Origin: an uncultured Eubacteriales bacterium
GTDB lineage: Bacteria; Bacillota; Clostridia; Oscillospirales; UBA644
Assembly (NCBI GenBank): GCA_934481505.1
Contig: CAKSPP010000029.1
Coordinates: 1 to 11,193 of the forward strand
DNA: 11,193 nucleotides
Direction: 5' to 3'
Numbering within the stretch: position 1 is the stretch's first letter; the number at the start of each line of letters is the position of its first letter. Below are positions 1-7,800 of this stretch, piece after piece. The notes beneath the pieces are model-generated. The model worked only from the letters and a program-made list of their open reading frames with translations, was not told the DNA's origin and searched no databases. The translations under genes were made by a program, and so were the position numbers.

Positions 1-676
1 CGATATTGTAGGTGTTAGCGTCTGCGTCGCCGTCAGCGGTTGCGTGCTGAACGATGATATCTGCAAGTTTGGAACCGCTTTCGTTAAGAGAAGCAGCAGC
101 TTTTGCGTTAGCGGAAGAAGCCGCATTGGCGATGTTCGACTTAGCATTTCTGTAAGCGAGCTGCTGATCGGTCATGCCGGAAGCAGTACCGAGAACTCTT
201 ACGCCGTTGCCGCCGTCTTTGAAGGAACCTTCGGAGAAGATACCGGAAACGGTGTTGGCAACAAGGTCAGCTACACGGCCGTCATTGCCGTAGGTCGGGG
301 TAAGAAGCGGAGAAGCACCGATCTTACCGCCTGCGATATTAAGACGGGCGGGATTGAGGATGATGTCAGAAAGGTGGTAATCTACAGCAGAAAGGTCTAC
401 GAGATTACCCCAGGTGACGTTTTTGAGGATTGTTGCAAGGTTGCTGTCGCCGACAGCGGAGGTGATAAGGGACGGATCGCCCCAGTTTTCCGTGCTGCCG
501 AGTGCGATTTCGAGGTTACCGTTCGCACCGACGGTTGTCGTGATTCCGGTAACTTCAGGACTCGTTGACAGAGTGAACCATGCATAGGTTGCAGTTACGA
601 CCATGAGAGCGGCTATAAGCAGCATAGCGATTGCGGCTGTAAGCTTTTTTCTCGTGGAAGAATAACTTTTTTCCAT
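1..676 (-). CDS. SipW/TasA-like secreted protein with TYAWFT motif (C-terminus outside window)
   Basis: Partial: 225 codons are visible, open to the window edge with no stop. The ATG at 676-674 follows a good ribosome binding site (AAAGGAG, 9 bases upstream). The protein starts with a polar, basic stretch (MEKSYSSTRKK), a hydrophobic helix at about residues 12-29, then TYAWFTLS at 30-37. This arrangement is typical of Firmicute proteins annotated as having a SipW-dependent-type signal peptide (TasA/camelysin relatives), which are exported and often form fibres or surface matrix. After it comes a beta-rich, Gly/Asn/Ser/Thr-rich region, then an Ala/Ser/Asn-rich, probably helical stretch near residues 185-215. 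No catalytic motif is visible. Glycine codons are nearly all GGT/GGC, which may mean high expression. It is last in the visible gene string, 93 bases after the TasA-like membrane protein. Export class is fairly certain; exact function is unknown. Confidence 0.85.
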   Translation of the reverse strand, partial: MEKSYSSTRKKLTAAIAMLLIAALMVVTATYAWFTLSTSPEVTGITTTVGANGNLEIALGSTENWGDPSLITSAVGDSNLATILKNVTWGNLVDLSAVDYHLSDIILNPARLNIAGGKIGASPLLTPTYGNDGRVADLVANTVSGIFSEGSFKDGGNGVRVLGTASGMTDQQLAYRNAKSNIANAASSANAKAAASLNESGSKLADIIVQHATADGDADANTYNI

Positions 677-685
677 GATTTTTGT

Positions 686-692
686 CTCCTTT
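686..692 (-). promoter_or_regulatory. Ribosome binding site of the TYAWFT protein
   Basis: AAAGGAG on the minus strand, 9 bases before the ATG at 676. It fixes the start of a gene that has no stop codon inside the window. Confidence 0.8.
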
Positions 693-703
693 GTTTATTT
701 TTT

Positions 704-724
704 TCCGCTTTCGCGGATTTTTTT
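704..724 (+). terminator. Intrinsic-terminator-like hairpin facing the plus direction
   Basis: TCCGC (704-708), loop TTTC, GCGGA (713-717), then seven T (718-724). Read on the plus strand this is a short but well-formed intrinsic terminator. Read on the minus strand, the direction of all genes here, the same stem is a CCGC-GAAA-GCGG hairpin with a GNRA-type loop flanked by A-runs, so it should not terminate the operon. It lies just upstream of the ribosome binding site of the 676-1 gene. It could block antisense transcription or form a 5'-leader structure. Confidence 0.5.
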
Positions 725-728
725 ATGT

Positions 729-761
729 AAAATTGCTTTTTTATCGGAGTATAAAAGCAAT
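729..761 (-). terminator. Weak hairpin after the TasA-like gene, possible terminator
   Basis: An inverted repeat of nine bases (ATTGCTTTT at 732-740 against AAAAGCAAT at 753-761) forms an AT-rich stem just after the stop at 770. On the minus strand it is followed only by TTTACAT, so the U-run is short. It may partly terminate upstream transcription or do nothing. A TATACT hexamer lies within it on the minus strand without a convincing -35 partner. Confidence 0.3.
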
Positions 762-769
762 AATCACAT

Positions 770-1852
770 TCATCTGTAAGATCTGGTAAGTCTGAAATTC
801 ATTTCAATTCCGAGATGTCCGCCGATAAGGTCGTCGGTGCAGTCGGGGTCGTCCCCTTCAAGCCACAGAACGACGGTATATTTATGAATATCGCCCGGGC
901 AGACATATTCCTGCGTTCCCGAAGCGATAACGGTATCGGAAACGAACGGGATAGGAATAAGGCGGTAGAAGGATTTGTCGCCTATCGTCTTTATTACCTC
1001 AAACTGTTCGTCGGGATATTTCGCGACAGACAAAAACGGAGCTTTGTTATAGGCAAAAGAGGTGTTTCCCTTTTCGGGAATTGCCTCGGGTTCGCCGTCA
1101 GAGCCGCGTTTTGCGTAAAAGGTCATTTCTCCGTCTTCGAAAAGCATTACCCATGAGGCGACGGAAAGGTTAAGTCCTTCGGAATTGATATCTATTTCAT
1201 ATTCGTAATCGGCGGGGATATCGCCCTCGTTACGGATATAAAAGGTATAGGCAAAATATTCTTTTCCGTTGTGAGAGCCCTCAATTTGGTCGATATTATC
1301 GGGAATTTCGACGACCGAGATGCAGGGAGCGTCTTCAACGGGGTCGGAATAAAGGTTCGACGACTTGTTCTCGAAACCTATCGTTTCGGAGAGGGTAAAG
1401 CCCTCTTTAAGAAGATCGTCGGTCATATTTATGGTGAAATGTCCGCGAAGTTCGGCGACTTTTGAAATCGCAAGAAACAAAAGCAAAGCACCCAAAGTTG
1501 CGGCAAGCAGAGCGAGAAGCCCTTTGCCCGAAAAGAGCCACCACAGAAACGGGAAAAGTCGGCGTTTATCGAAGTAAAGCCCCAAACCAGACGCAGTGAG
1601 TTCGAATTCGCGTTTGCTTTTTATTCCGCGGGCTTTCATTTCGCGGCGGAGTTTTTTTCTGCCTGCTTTTATTTCTTGTACTTCGTCTTCGGAAAGAACC
1701 ACGCCGCCGCGGCGATATTTGAAAAGTCGTTTCTGGCTTTTTTCCGCACCGGTTATCTTATCCGCCTGTTTCTTTTCTTCTTTTTTCGGAGAAGCGTCGG
1801 CCTGTGCCTGTTTTTTCAGTTCTTCGGGGATATGGTCGTAAGGCGTAGGCAT
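770..1852 (-). CDS. Single-pass membrane protein with TasA/camelysin-like extracellular domain
   Basis: 360 residues. The ATG is preceded by AGGAG seven bases upstream (1860-1864). Residues 1-100 are highly charged and Lys/Arg-rich (KKEEKKQADK, GRKKLRREMKARG) and probably cytoplasmic. One membrane helix lies at about 110-131. Residues 132-360 form a beta-rich outer domain with features seen in TasA/camelysin-type proteins: YFAYTFYIRNEGDIPADYEY (189-208, an 'N-x-G-x-x-P' strand pair), VASWVMLFEDG (221-231), and a C-terminal HKYTVVLWLEGDDPDC segment followed by a GG-containing final strand. Three cysteines (167, 318, 338) lie in the outer domain. Unlike classical TasA it has no cleavable N-terminal signal and stays anchored through a long basic tail. 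It follows the HD-GYP/EAL gene after 19 bases, so co-transcription is very likely. The role is unknown; it may be an anchor or assembly factor for the TYAWFT protein encoded next. Confidence 0.85.
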   Translation of the reverse strand: MPTPYDHIPEELKKQAQADASPKKEEKKQADKITGAEKSQKRLFKYRRGGVVLSEDEVQEIKAGRKKLRREMKARGIKSKREFELTASGLGLYFDKRRLFPFLWWLFSGKGLLALLAATLGALLLFLAISKVAELRGHFTINMTDDLLKEGFTLSETIGFENKSSNLYSDPVEDAPCISVVEIPDNIDQIEGSHNGKEYFAYTFYIRNEGDIPADYEYEIDINSEGLNLSVASWVMLFEDGEMTFYAKRGSDGEPEAIPEKGNTSFAYNKAPFLSVAKYPDEQFEVIKTIGDKSFYRLIPIPFVSDTVIASGTQEYVCPGDIHKYTVVLWLEGDDPDCTDDLIGGHLGIEMNFRLTRSYR

Positions 1853-1871
1853 TTGTTTTCTCCTTTTTCAG

Positions 1872-3344
1872 TCAGGCGTTTTCGCGGTCTTTTAAGAGAA
1901 GTTCGCGGATTATATCGTCCTCGGTCATTTCGTGTCCGCAGATAGGTCCCGCGATATGAGAAACCTTGCAGGCGGCAAGCCAGCGGAACGCGTCGGAAGT
2001 CTCGGCTCCCGCGGCGTAGACCGTTATCCCGAGATCGGGAAGAGAGGAAAGCACGCCTGCGAAATCGGCGGAAAGGTAAAGCGACGGGTCGGGTCTTACG
2101 GCTTTTACGCCGAGTTCCTTAACTTTATCGACGGGGAAACTGCGGTAATCCCAGCCGTCAAGCAAAAGGTTTATTCCGTTCTTTATGTATCTTGAAATGA
2201 CATCGAGAGTCGCTTTGTTTGCCGAAAGGACGGTGGATTGAGGAAGAGTCAGGATAAGTTTTTCTTTGTTTATCGGCTGATCTTCGAAAAGTTTTGTAAA
2301 GCGTTGAAGGTGGCTTTGCGGAGAGTAGAACCCCGGCAGCATATTTAAGAGAACGCCGTCGTTTTCGAGTTTGCAGTTCTGTTCGCGGAGCAGAAGGTCG
2401 GTCGCCTCATATAAAAAGTAGAACGACATATCCGCAACAAGCTCTGTTCTTTTGAGCAGAGGTTCAATATCGGCAGCTGTTTCCCTGTCGCCCTCTCTGC
2501 CCGCAATTCCGCCGAACCAGCTTTCCGCTTCGAACGCTACGGGGACATTTTCCGCCGAGACTATCGGGCGGTAAGAAAGACCCATCGGGCGTTTTTTATG
2601 CTTATCGACCAAAGGAACGGTCTTCGGCAAAGTCATTGTGTAGTGAATGAATTTCGTATAGACGCCGCGGCATTTCGCCTTTGCCGTCTTGAAAATTTCA
2701 ATGAGTTCGGTAGAAAAAGCCTTGTTTTCTTCGGCACAGATTGCGTCAAAAGCTTCGGCAAACGGATTTTCCGACTTTGTTTCGGCGGAAAGTCTGTCGA
2801 GCATTTTGGCAAGTCCGACGATTTGAGCGATCGGGCTTATTTCCGAACCTTTGAGTCCCAAGGGGTAGCCTGTCCCGTCGAATTTTTCCATATGCTGTTC
2901 GCACGCTTCGCGAATCATAAGCCACGGAATGTTGGAAGTCGGAATCTCTTCGAAATTGCCCGTGCGTTTGCCTTTGGCACGCTGCGTTTTTTCCTGAAGA
3001 GAGGCTGCAAGAACTCTTCCGTCGGAGGTATATTTGCGGTAGACCGCTTTTTCCTCTTCGGTAAAGTCTTTCTGCCATATCTGATATTCTTCGGGAACGA
3101 GCGATTTGCCTATCTGGTGGTACATTCCGCATTTATAGGCAAGTTCCGAATATTTTCCCTTAATTCTGTCGGGATATTCTTTATATTCGGGAGACTGAGC
3201 AAAACGCTTTTCGCACGCCTCGTTATAAAGAACCTGCGTATATGCGGCGACTCTTACCGACTGCTGTCTTACGGCAGGGCAAAGTCCCATAAACGCTTCT
3301 TCCCAAGTTTCGTATTCTTTTCGCTTCCAAGTATTATTTTCCAC
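1872..3344 (-). CDS. Degenerate HD-GYP/EAL fusion protein, probable c-di-GMP sensor without catalysis
   Basis: 490 residues, no signal peptide or membrane helix, so cytoplasmic. The start is GTG at 3344-3342 with AAGGGG eight bases upstream. Residues about 20-235 match an HD-GYP domain: QSVRVAAY (28-35), YHQIGK (75-80), and HMEKFDGTGYPLGLKG (151-166) carrying the GYP signature. Several metal ligands appear lost: first His is Gln28, the HD pair is His76-Gln77, the second His of HHE is Met152, and the Asp of the ADxxD helix is Lys180. Residues about 256-485 match an EAL domain: YRPIV (258-262), EAE (272-274) in place of EAL, LNML (333-336, Asn kept), LTLPQS (365-370) in place of ElTES, DGWD (396-399) in place of DDFG, RPD (417-419) in place of KID, and AAGAET (444-449) in place of AEGVET. 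Both phosphodiesterase sites are probably inactive. Binding of c-di-GMP or a partner protein is possible but unproven. Confidence 0.85.
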   Translation of the reverse strand: MENNTWKRKEYETWEEAFMGLCPAVRQQSVRVAAYTQVLYNEACEKRFAQSPEYKEYPDRIKGKYSELAYKCGMYHQIGKSLVPEEYQIWQKDFTEEEKAVYRKYTSDGRVLAASLQEKTQRAKGKRTGNFEEIPTSNIPWLMIREACEQHMEKFDGTGYPLGLKGSEISPIAQIVGLAKMLDRLSAETKSENPFAEAFDAICAEENKAFSTELIEIFKTAKAKCRGVYTKFIHYTMTLPKTVPLVDKHKKRPMGLSYRPIVSAENVPVAFEAESWFGGIAGREGDRETAADIEPLLKRTELVADMSFYFLYEATDLLLREQNCKLENDGVLLNMLPGFYSPQSHLQRFTKLFEDQPINKEKLILTLPQSTVLSANKATLDVISRYIKNGINLLLDGWDYRSFPVDKVKELGVKAVRPDPSLYLSADFAGVLSSLPDLGITVYAAGAETSDAFRWLAACKVSHIAGPICGHEMTEDDIIRELLLKDRENA

Positions 3345-3352
3345 GGGTTTTT

Positions 3353-3358
3353 CCCCTT
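3353..3358 (-). promoter_or_regulatory. Ribosome binding site for the GTG-initiated HD-GYP/EAL gene
   Basis: AAGGGG on the minus strand, eight bases before GTG (3344-3342). It supports the GTG start over the internal ATG at codon 19, which would cut into the N-terminus. Confidence 0.6.
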
Positions 3359-3371
3359 TTTATGAGTATCG

Positions 3372-3407
3372 GTATGCCCGAACCGCCGCCCGGGCATACA
3401 CTTTTTT
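3372..3407 (+). terminator. Intrinsic-terminator-like hairpin facing the plus direction
   Basis: A perfect nine-base stem (GTATGCCCG at 3372-3380, CGGGCATAC at 3391-3399) with a ten-base loop, followed after two bases by six T (3402-3407) on the plus strand. On the minus strand the stem is preceded by an A-run and followed by CGATACTCAT, with no U-run. It therefore looks like a terminator against antisense transcription, or an mRNA processing/stability hairpin separating the cohesin-like gene from the HD-GYP/EAL gene. Confidence 0.5.
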
Positions 3408-3412
3408 CAGGA

Positions 3413-4519
3413 TTAGTCGTCGTCGCCTATTTTGTAGTCAACGAGAGGAGTTGTGTCTTTGGTGTTCTTTTTCTTCTTCAGGAACCAGAGGACGGTAAGA
3501 ACGACAAATACGATATTTACCGCGAGAGATACGAAGAAGAGGATTATGAGAACAAGGTGCCAGGTGATGTTGCAGTAGGGACCCGACGGTTCTACTTCAA
3601 TGGGTTTTTCAACGGGAACTTCAACGGTTTTGGTCATATCGTTGAGTTTTGCTTTCATGGCGTCAAGGCAGGTGATAAGAGCTTCAGCAGCGGCGTCTAT
3701 ATCAGCCTGATTTCCGCTTTTAAGCATCGAATTTCCGTTGTCAACGGCACCCATAAGTGCTGCCCAAGTGCTTGCAAAGTCGCTTCCGTCGATAAAGGAC
3801 TGAACCTGATCGAGAGCTTCGCGAAGTTTGGTGTAGTCAACCTTTTCGAGGGCTGCTATTGCGTCGGCAAGGCGTTTAGCACCTGCGTCAACCGCGGACT
3901 GGCTGTTGCTCGAAGTGAGTTTGCGGGCTGCGGCGAGAGCGTCGGTCATGTTCTTCCAGCTTGCGTCTGTGTAACCTGTCTTTTCAAGGGAAGACGCGAT
4001 TTTTATCTGACGGTTGAGTTCGGTATAGTCGATTTTGGAAGAGGGTTTGTTGTTATTGCCGCCGGAGTTTCCGCCCTGATTTCCGCCCTGGTTTCCGCCG
4101 CTCTGAGTTGCGGCGACGGTTATAACATCGGATTTCGGAGCAGGGGTAACGTTTCCATCAATATCGACTGCATATTCGCCGTCGGCAACGGAAATTGTGC
4201 AGCTGTCGCCCGCTTTTGCGGAAGAACTGATTTTTGCGGTAACTGTGACGGTTACGGTTGTTTTGGCTGTTCCGAAAACAAGGAAAGCGTCTTTTGTGCA
4301 GGTTCCTGCGAGGTTACTCGAAACGGACACATCGGAAAGAATTCCGGGGTTCGAATATGTAATATGTCCGTTTGCACCGTAAGCATTGGGGAAGCTGAAA
4401 GTTACTTTAACGGTCTGACCGGCCTTGCCCGATACCGCAGCTGCGGTATTGAAGGCAAAGAGGCTTGCGAGAATTGAAATAATCAGCAGAAATGTCAGTA
4501 TTTTTGCGGTTTTTTTCAT
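3413..4519 (-). CDS. Membrane-anchored surface protein with cohesin-like domain and two FIVAR-like repeats
   Basis: 368 residues, ATG start with a perfect AGGAGG seven bases upstream. Residues 1-28 are a signal peptide (MKK, hydrophobic core, cleavage near AAA-VS). Residues about 29-137 form a beta-sandwich-like domain resembling cohesins: an opening GKAGQTVKVTFSFPNA, a central KDAFLVFGTAKTTVTVTV, and AKAGDSCTISVADGEYAVDIDG before a final strand. Residues 138-160 are a Gly/Asn/Gln linker. Two helical repeats follow (about 164-226 and 228-293, both opening with DYTxL), resembling FIVAR domains of surface proteins. After a Pro/Glu/Val spacer comes a membrane helix (about 321-347), a KKKK stop-transfer signal and a 17-residue tail ending in DDD. 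There is no LPxTG motif, so anchoring is by the helix. The gene follows the dockerin reading frame after 18 bases, hinting at a cohesin-dockerin pair. The cohesin call is by pattern only. Confidence 0.8.
   Translation of the reverse strand: MKKTAKILTFLLIISILASLFAFNTAAAVSGKAGQTVKVTFSFPNAYGANGHITYSNPGILSDVSVSSNLAGTCTKDAFLVFGTAKTTVTVTVTAKISSSAKAGDSCTISVADGEYAVDIDGNVTPAPKSDVITVAATQSGGNQGGNQGGNSGGNNNKPSSKIDYTELNRQIKIASSLEKTGYTDASWKNMTDALAAARKLTSSNSQSAVDAGAKRLADAIAALEKVDYTKLREALDQVQSFIDGSDFASTWAALMGAVDNGNSMLKSGNQADIDAAAEALITCLDAMKAKLNDMTKTVEVPVEKPIEVEPSGPYCNITWHLVLIILFFVSLAVNIVFVVLTVLWFLKKKKNTKDTTPLVDYKIGDDD
4061..4096. repeat. Three 12-bp tandem units coding the Gly/Asn/Gln linker
   Basis: Three consecutive 12-base units (GCCGGAGTTTCC, GCCCTGATTTCC, GCCCTGGTTTCC on the plus strand) encode repeated GGN(Q/S) in the linker between the cohesin-like and FIVAR-like regions. 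In-frame gain or loss of units would change linker length without breaking the gene. Confidence 0.7.
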
Positions 4520-4526
4520 GTTAATT

Positions 4527-4532
4527 CCTCCT
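4527..4532 (-). promoter_or_regulatory. Ribosome binding site of the cohesin-like gene
   Basis: AGGAGG on the minus strand, seven bases before the ATG at 4519. It starts six bases after the TAA (4540-4538) that ends the dockerin frame, showing tight operon packing. Confidence 0.85.
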
Positions 4533-4537
4533 ATCGT

Positions 4538-4813
4538 TTATCTGAGTGCAGATTTATAAGATTTATCGTTCCAAGCATAAGCATACTTCGCGGAAATCTT
4601 GACTGCGTCGCCCGATTCGACTCTGCCGTTGCGGTTGGTATCCGCAGCAAGGAGAGCGTCGCCGGTCATGGTTCTTACACCTGCGTAATGCAGCGAGATT
4701 CTCGTTGCGTCACCCGATTCGATTCTGCCGTTGCAGTTTGTATCGCCGAGGATTATTACGGTGTAGGTTACGGTTGCCGAAGCACCGGAAGCGTTCTTTG
4801 CGGTGACGGTTAC
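4538..4813 (-). CDS. C-terminal dockerin of the giant surface protein, displaced by a one-base frameshift
   Basis: This frame gives 91 residues and a TAA, with no start codon or ribosome binding site of its own at the 5' edge. It begins VTVTAKNASGASATVTYTV, which completes the Ig-like strand pattern left unfinished in the upstream frame (ending SGDQK). It then encodes a dockerin with two calcium loops: DTNCNGRIESGD (4709-4744) and DTNRNGRVESGD (4607-4642), each with D/N at positions 1, 3 and 5 and D at 12, and each followed by a helix (ATRISLHYA; AVKISAKYA). Dockerins bind cohesin domains and attach proteins to scaffolds or surfaces. One extra base at the A4 tract (4814-4817) would fuse it in frame to the giant protein. 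It is either the true C-terminus hidden by a sequence error or a dockerin lost by mutation. Confidence 0.75.
   Translation of the reverse strand, partial: VTVTAKNASGASATVTYTVIILGDTNCNGRIESGDATRISLHYAGVRTMTGDALLAADTNRNGRVESGDAVKISAKYAYAWNDKSYKSALR
4607..4744 (-). other. Dockerin domain core (two calcium-binding loops)
   Basis: Two near-identical 12-residue loops 34 residues apart, each D-T-N-x-N-G-R-(I/V)-E-S-G-D, form the pseudo-twofold repeat that defines type-I-like dockerins. Loop positions 10-11, often used in cohesin recognition, are Ser-Gly in both repeats. Confidence 0.8.
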
Positions 4814-7800
4814 TTTTGGTCGCCAGAACCGAGGGTCGAACCGTTATTCTTGATTTCATAAGTTACGGTATCGGCGTTGGTCGTTGCGAATGTTACAAGC
4901 GACTTGAAGGTTGCCGAAGAAATTCCGTTCGGGTTTGTATCAAGATATATATATTTGTTTGCTGCTTCTACTCTTGCACCTCTGATATTACCGGAGGGCT
5001 GAACGTTTACTGTGGGAATTGCGATAGTGGGAATAAGTGCTTCCGCTTTATAGGTATATTTGCCGCCGGAAACAGTTTCGGTTATCTTGTATCCTTTTTC
5101 GGCGACGACATTTGCCGTTATCGAAGAATCGGAAACAAGGGTCTTACCGGATTTAAGAGTTATCTTATTGCCGTTGAAGTCGATATTGGACGCGGAAACT
5201 ATTTCAACGGAAGAAGTAAGAGTTACATTTTCGCCGAGGGTTGCCGGGATATTTACATAAACCGTAGAGCCGTCGGTCGCTTCTTTAAGAGCTTTCGCGA
5301 GTTCCGAACCTGCGTATTTGGTTTCAATGCCGGAAGCGGAAATTACGATTATTGCTTTAAGAGTGAGAGTGTAAGTATATTTACCGTTTTCTTCGGCTTC
5401 GACAACTTCGTAGAGGTCGAGACCCGATTTAACGGAAAGACGGCTGTCGGAAGTTACTTTTGCGTTTTCGTTTCCGAGAACGACAGAATAATCACCGAGG
5501 TCGAGGTTTGCCGCGTTCTTGATTTCAACATCAGCCGAAACGGTGATATCGGAAGAAGCGGTTACCGCCTTGTTGATGTAAACAACGTCGCCGTCGTTTC
5601 TGTTTTCGAACGCTTCGGAAAGGTCGTCTGTTTCGAGAACGAAGTTTCCGTCGGAATCTTTAACGACGATTGCTTTATCTTCGTCGAAGAGTTTAAGCGT
5701 TCCTTTAAGATCAATATGTCTTACGCTTGTTTCGTATTCGTAGGTTCCGAAGTCTTCGGTTGCAAAAGCGGAAAGTTTGCTCGAAGAACCGGTGATATCG
5801 AGACGGTTGAGAGCTGCCGCTGCGACACTCAAAACTCTGTCGTAGATATTTTCGAGAGACGCGATGCCGCCTTCGGATTCAACGCCGAGAGACGCGAGCA
5901 TTTCTTCGACTGTCGCACGTCTTACCGATTTGACGGCGGAGACGAACTGGGCAACGGTTACTTTTTCAAGAGCTGTTTTGAGGTCTGCGGTCGAGCCGTT
6001 ATCAAGATAGGTGTTTACAGCGGCGACAAGTTCATCTTTAAGAGAACCTGTTGTGTTGTAAGCTACCATTACGGCAATAAGAGCCGCATAATCTTTATTT
6101 ACGGAGAGGTCGACTTTTACATCTGCTCTGCCGTCATAGTTTACTGCAAGTTTCGTGCCGTTAAGAGCGATATCGGCGATGTTGACACCGAGGTCGTTTA
6201 CGGTAACGGTCTTGTCGAGTTCCTTGAAGATATCTGCAATCGCCTTTCTCTGTTCGGCAGTAGCGGTATCCGCAAGTTTAACGGAGACTTTGAAGTCTTT
6301 GCCGTTTTCGGAGGGCTTGACATCGGCGGTAAGATAATTATCGTCTGCCGAGCCTTCAACTCTTGCGGCAACATCCCAGAATTTGGTGCTTATATTATAG
6401 GAAAGGATGTCTTCACCGTTTTCAACGGCAGTTGCAACTTTTCCGAAGTCGGTTACGTCGGCAAGAGCCTTGTTTATGAGTGCGGTAAGTCCCGCTTCGT
6501 CGATACATGCGACAAGGTCGCTTGCAAGCGTCTTTGCGGATTCTTTATAGGGTCTCTGAATGTAGCCTACAAGGTCGTTTATGTTTACGCTGTAAACCTT
6601 GTTTCCGTCAACGGAAATTTCGGCACTGTTATAGAATTTTGCGAGAAGGTCAGCTCCGAGGTCTGCGGCGAATGCCTTGAGATCGGGGATCTTCGCATCG
6701 TCGATAACATCGCCCGAAACATTTACGGTGATGTTGCCGTAGATATCTTCGGTAAGTGTGTAAAGACCGTTGGTTACATATCCGTTTTCGTCCTGCGTGT
6801 AGCCTTTTTTGAGCATTCCGGAAACGTCGGAAGTGAATTTACCGCCGGTTACGGTGAATTTTCCGGAAAGGGTTCCGTCAACGGTTCCGCAGCCGTAGGT
6901 ATCAATTCTTGTGTCGATAATCGAAACACCGTAATTTCCGGTGCAGTTCGAAACGAGATTTCCTTTGAGGGTAAATCCGTTAAGGTCGATTATCGCAGCA
7001 TTATTAAAGGTTGCCGTTCTGTCAAGCGTCACGTCGGAAAGAAGAACGACGGTGGCGTCTTTACTGAGGTTCGGGAGAACGGTATCGAGATCTTTTACGA
7101 ATCTGTATTTGTTCTTTATGCCCTCTGCTCTTGCGTCAACGACAACCGCCTCATAAGTGGTGTTGACGTTTGTGAGAGTGAACTCAACATTTGCTTTGAC
7201 GCCTGCGGGTTCCGCTCCCTCGGTTTCGGAATTTGCTTCCGCAATAAGTTTAAGGACGGTATCGGAAAGTCCGAGTTTATCGGCAAGAAGCTGTCTTATA
7301 TCGTAAGTGATTGTTCCGTTGTAAGTTCCGCCGGAGGAGAAACCGTCTTCGGAAACGTTATTCATAAGGTTCGAAAGACCTTTGCGGACGATGTTGAAGA
7401 GTCTCTTGAAGGAAGAAAGGTCAACCGTTTTTTCCGCTTTGAGAAGGGTTCTTTCGATTGTGTCGACAGAAAGGTTGCTGTCGGAGATTACGGGTCTTGC
7501 GAGGTTGTAGCCGTATTTGAGAACATCTCTCATATCGATATTTCCGATATTTTCGATGTCGGCTTTACCTGTTACGAGAAGAGCCGCAATGAAGTAGGGA
7601 TAAACCGATTCGGGAGAAGTTACGGTGAGTTTAAGTTCGCCGTCAACGCCCTCGATATTTACATATCTTCTGACATCGGTTACTGCTTTTCTTGCAGATT
7701 TAAGGGAAGCAGCATTGAGGTCGAAATCTTCGATAGTTACATAGAACGGTACGTTTATTGCGTCAGCTGCGGAAGAACCGAACTGGAGAGAGGTTTCCGC

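Noticed and set aside
397..585. A 62-codon minus-strand frame overlapping the TYAWFT gene
   Set aside because: It is out of frame with the real gene, which has a ribosome binding site, signal peptide and TYAWFT motif; the short frame has none.
748..753. TATACT as a -10 promoter element for the 676-1 gene on the minus strand
   Set aside because: No acceptable -35 hexamer lies 16-18 bases upstream, there is no TG extension, and the hexamer falls inside an AT-rich inverted repeat.
3413..3480. A sortase LPxTG anchor at the C-terminus of the cohesin-like protein
   Set aside because: No LPxTG-like motif precedes the helix, and a 17-residue tail follows the KKKK stop, so a plain transmembrane anchor fits better.
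4811..4820. Programmed -1 ribosomal frameshifting to make the dockerin form
   Set aside because: The heptamer C-CAA-AAG is a poor slippery site: only the Lys codon re-pairs well and Gln on CCA does not. No strong downstream hairpin was identified by eye. A homopolymer indel is simpler, though not proven.
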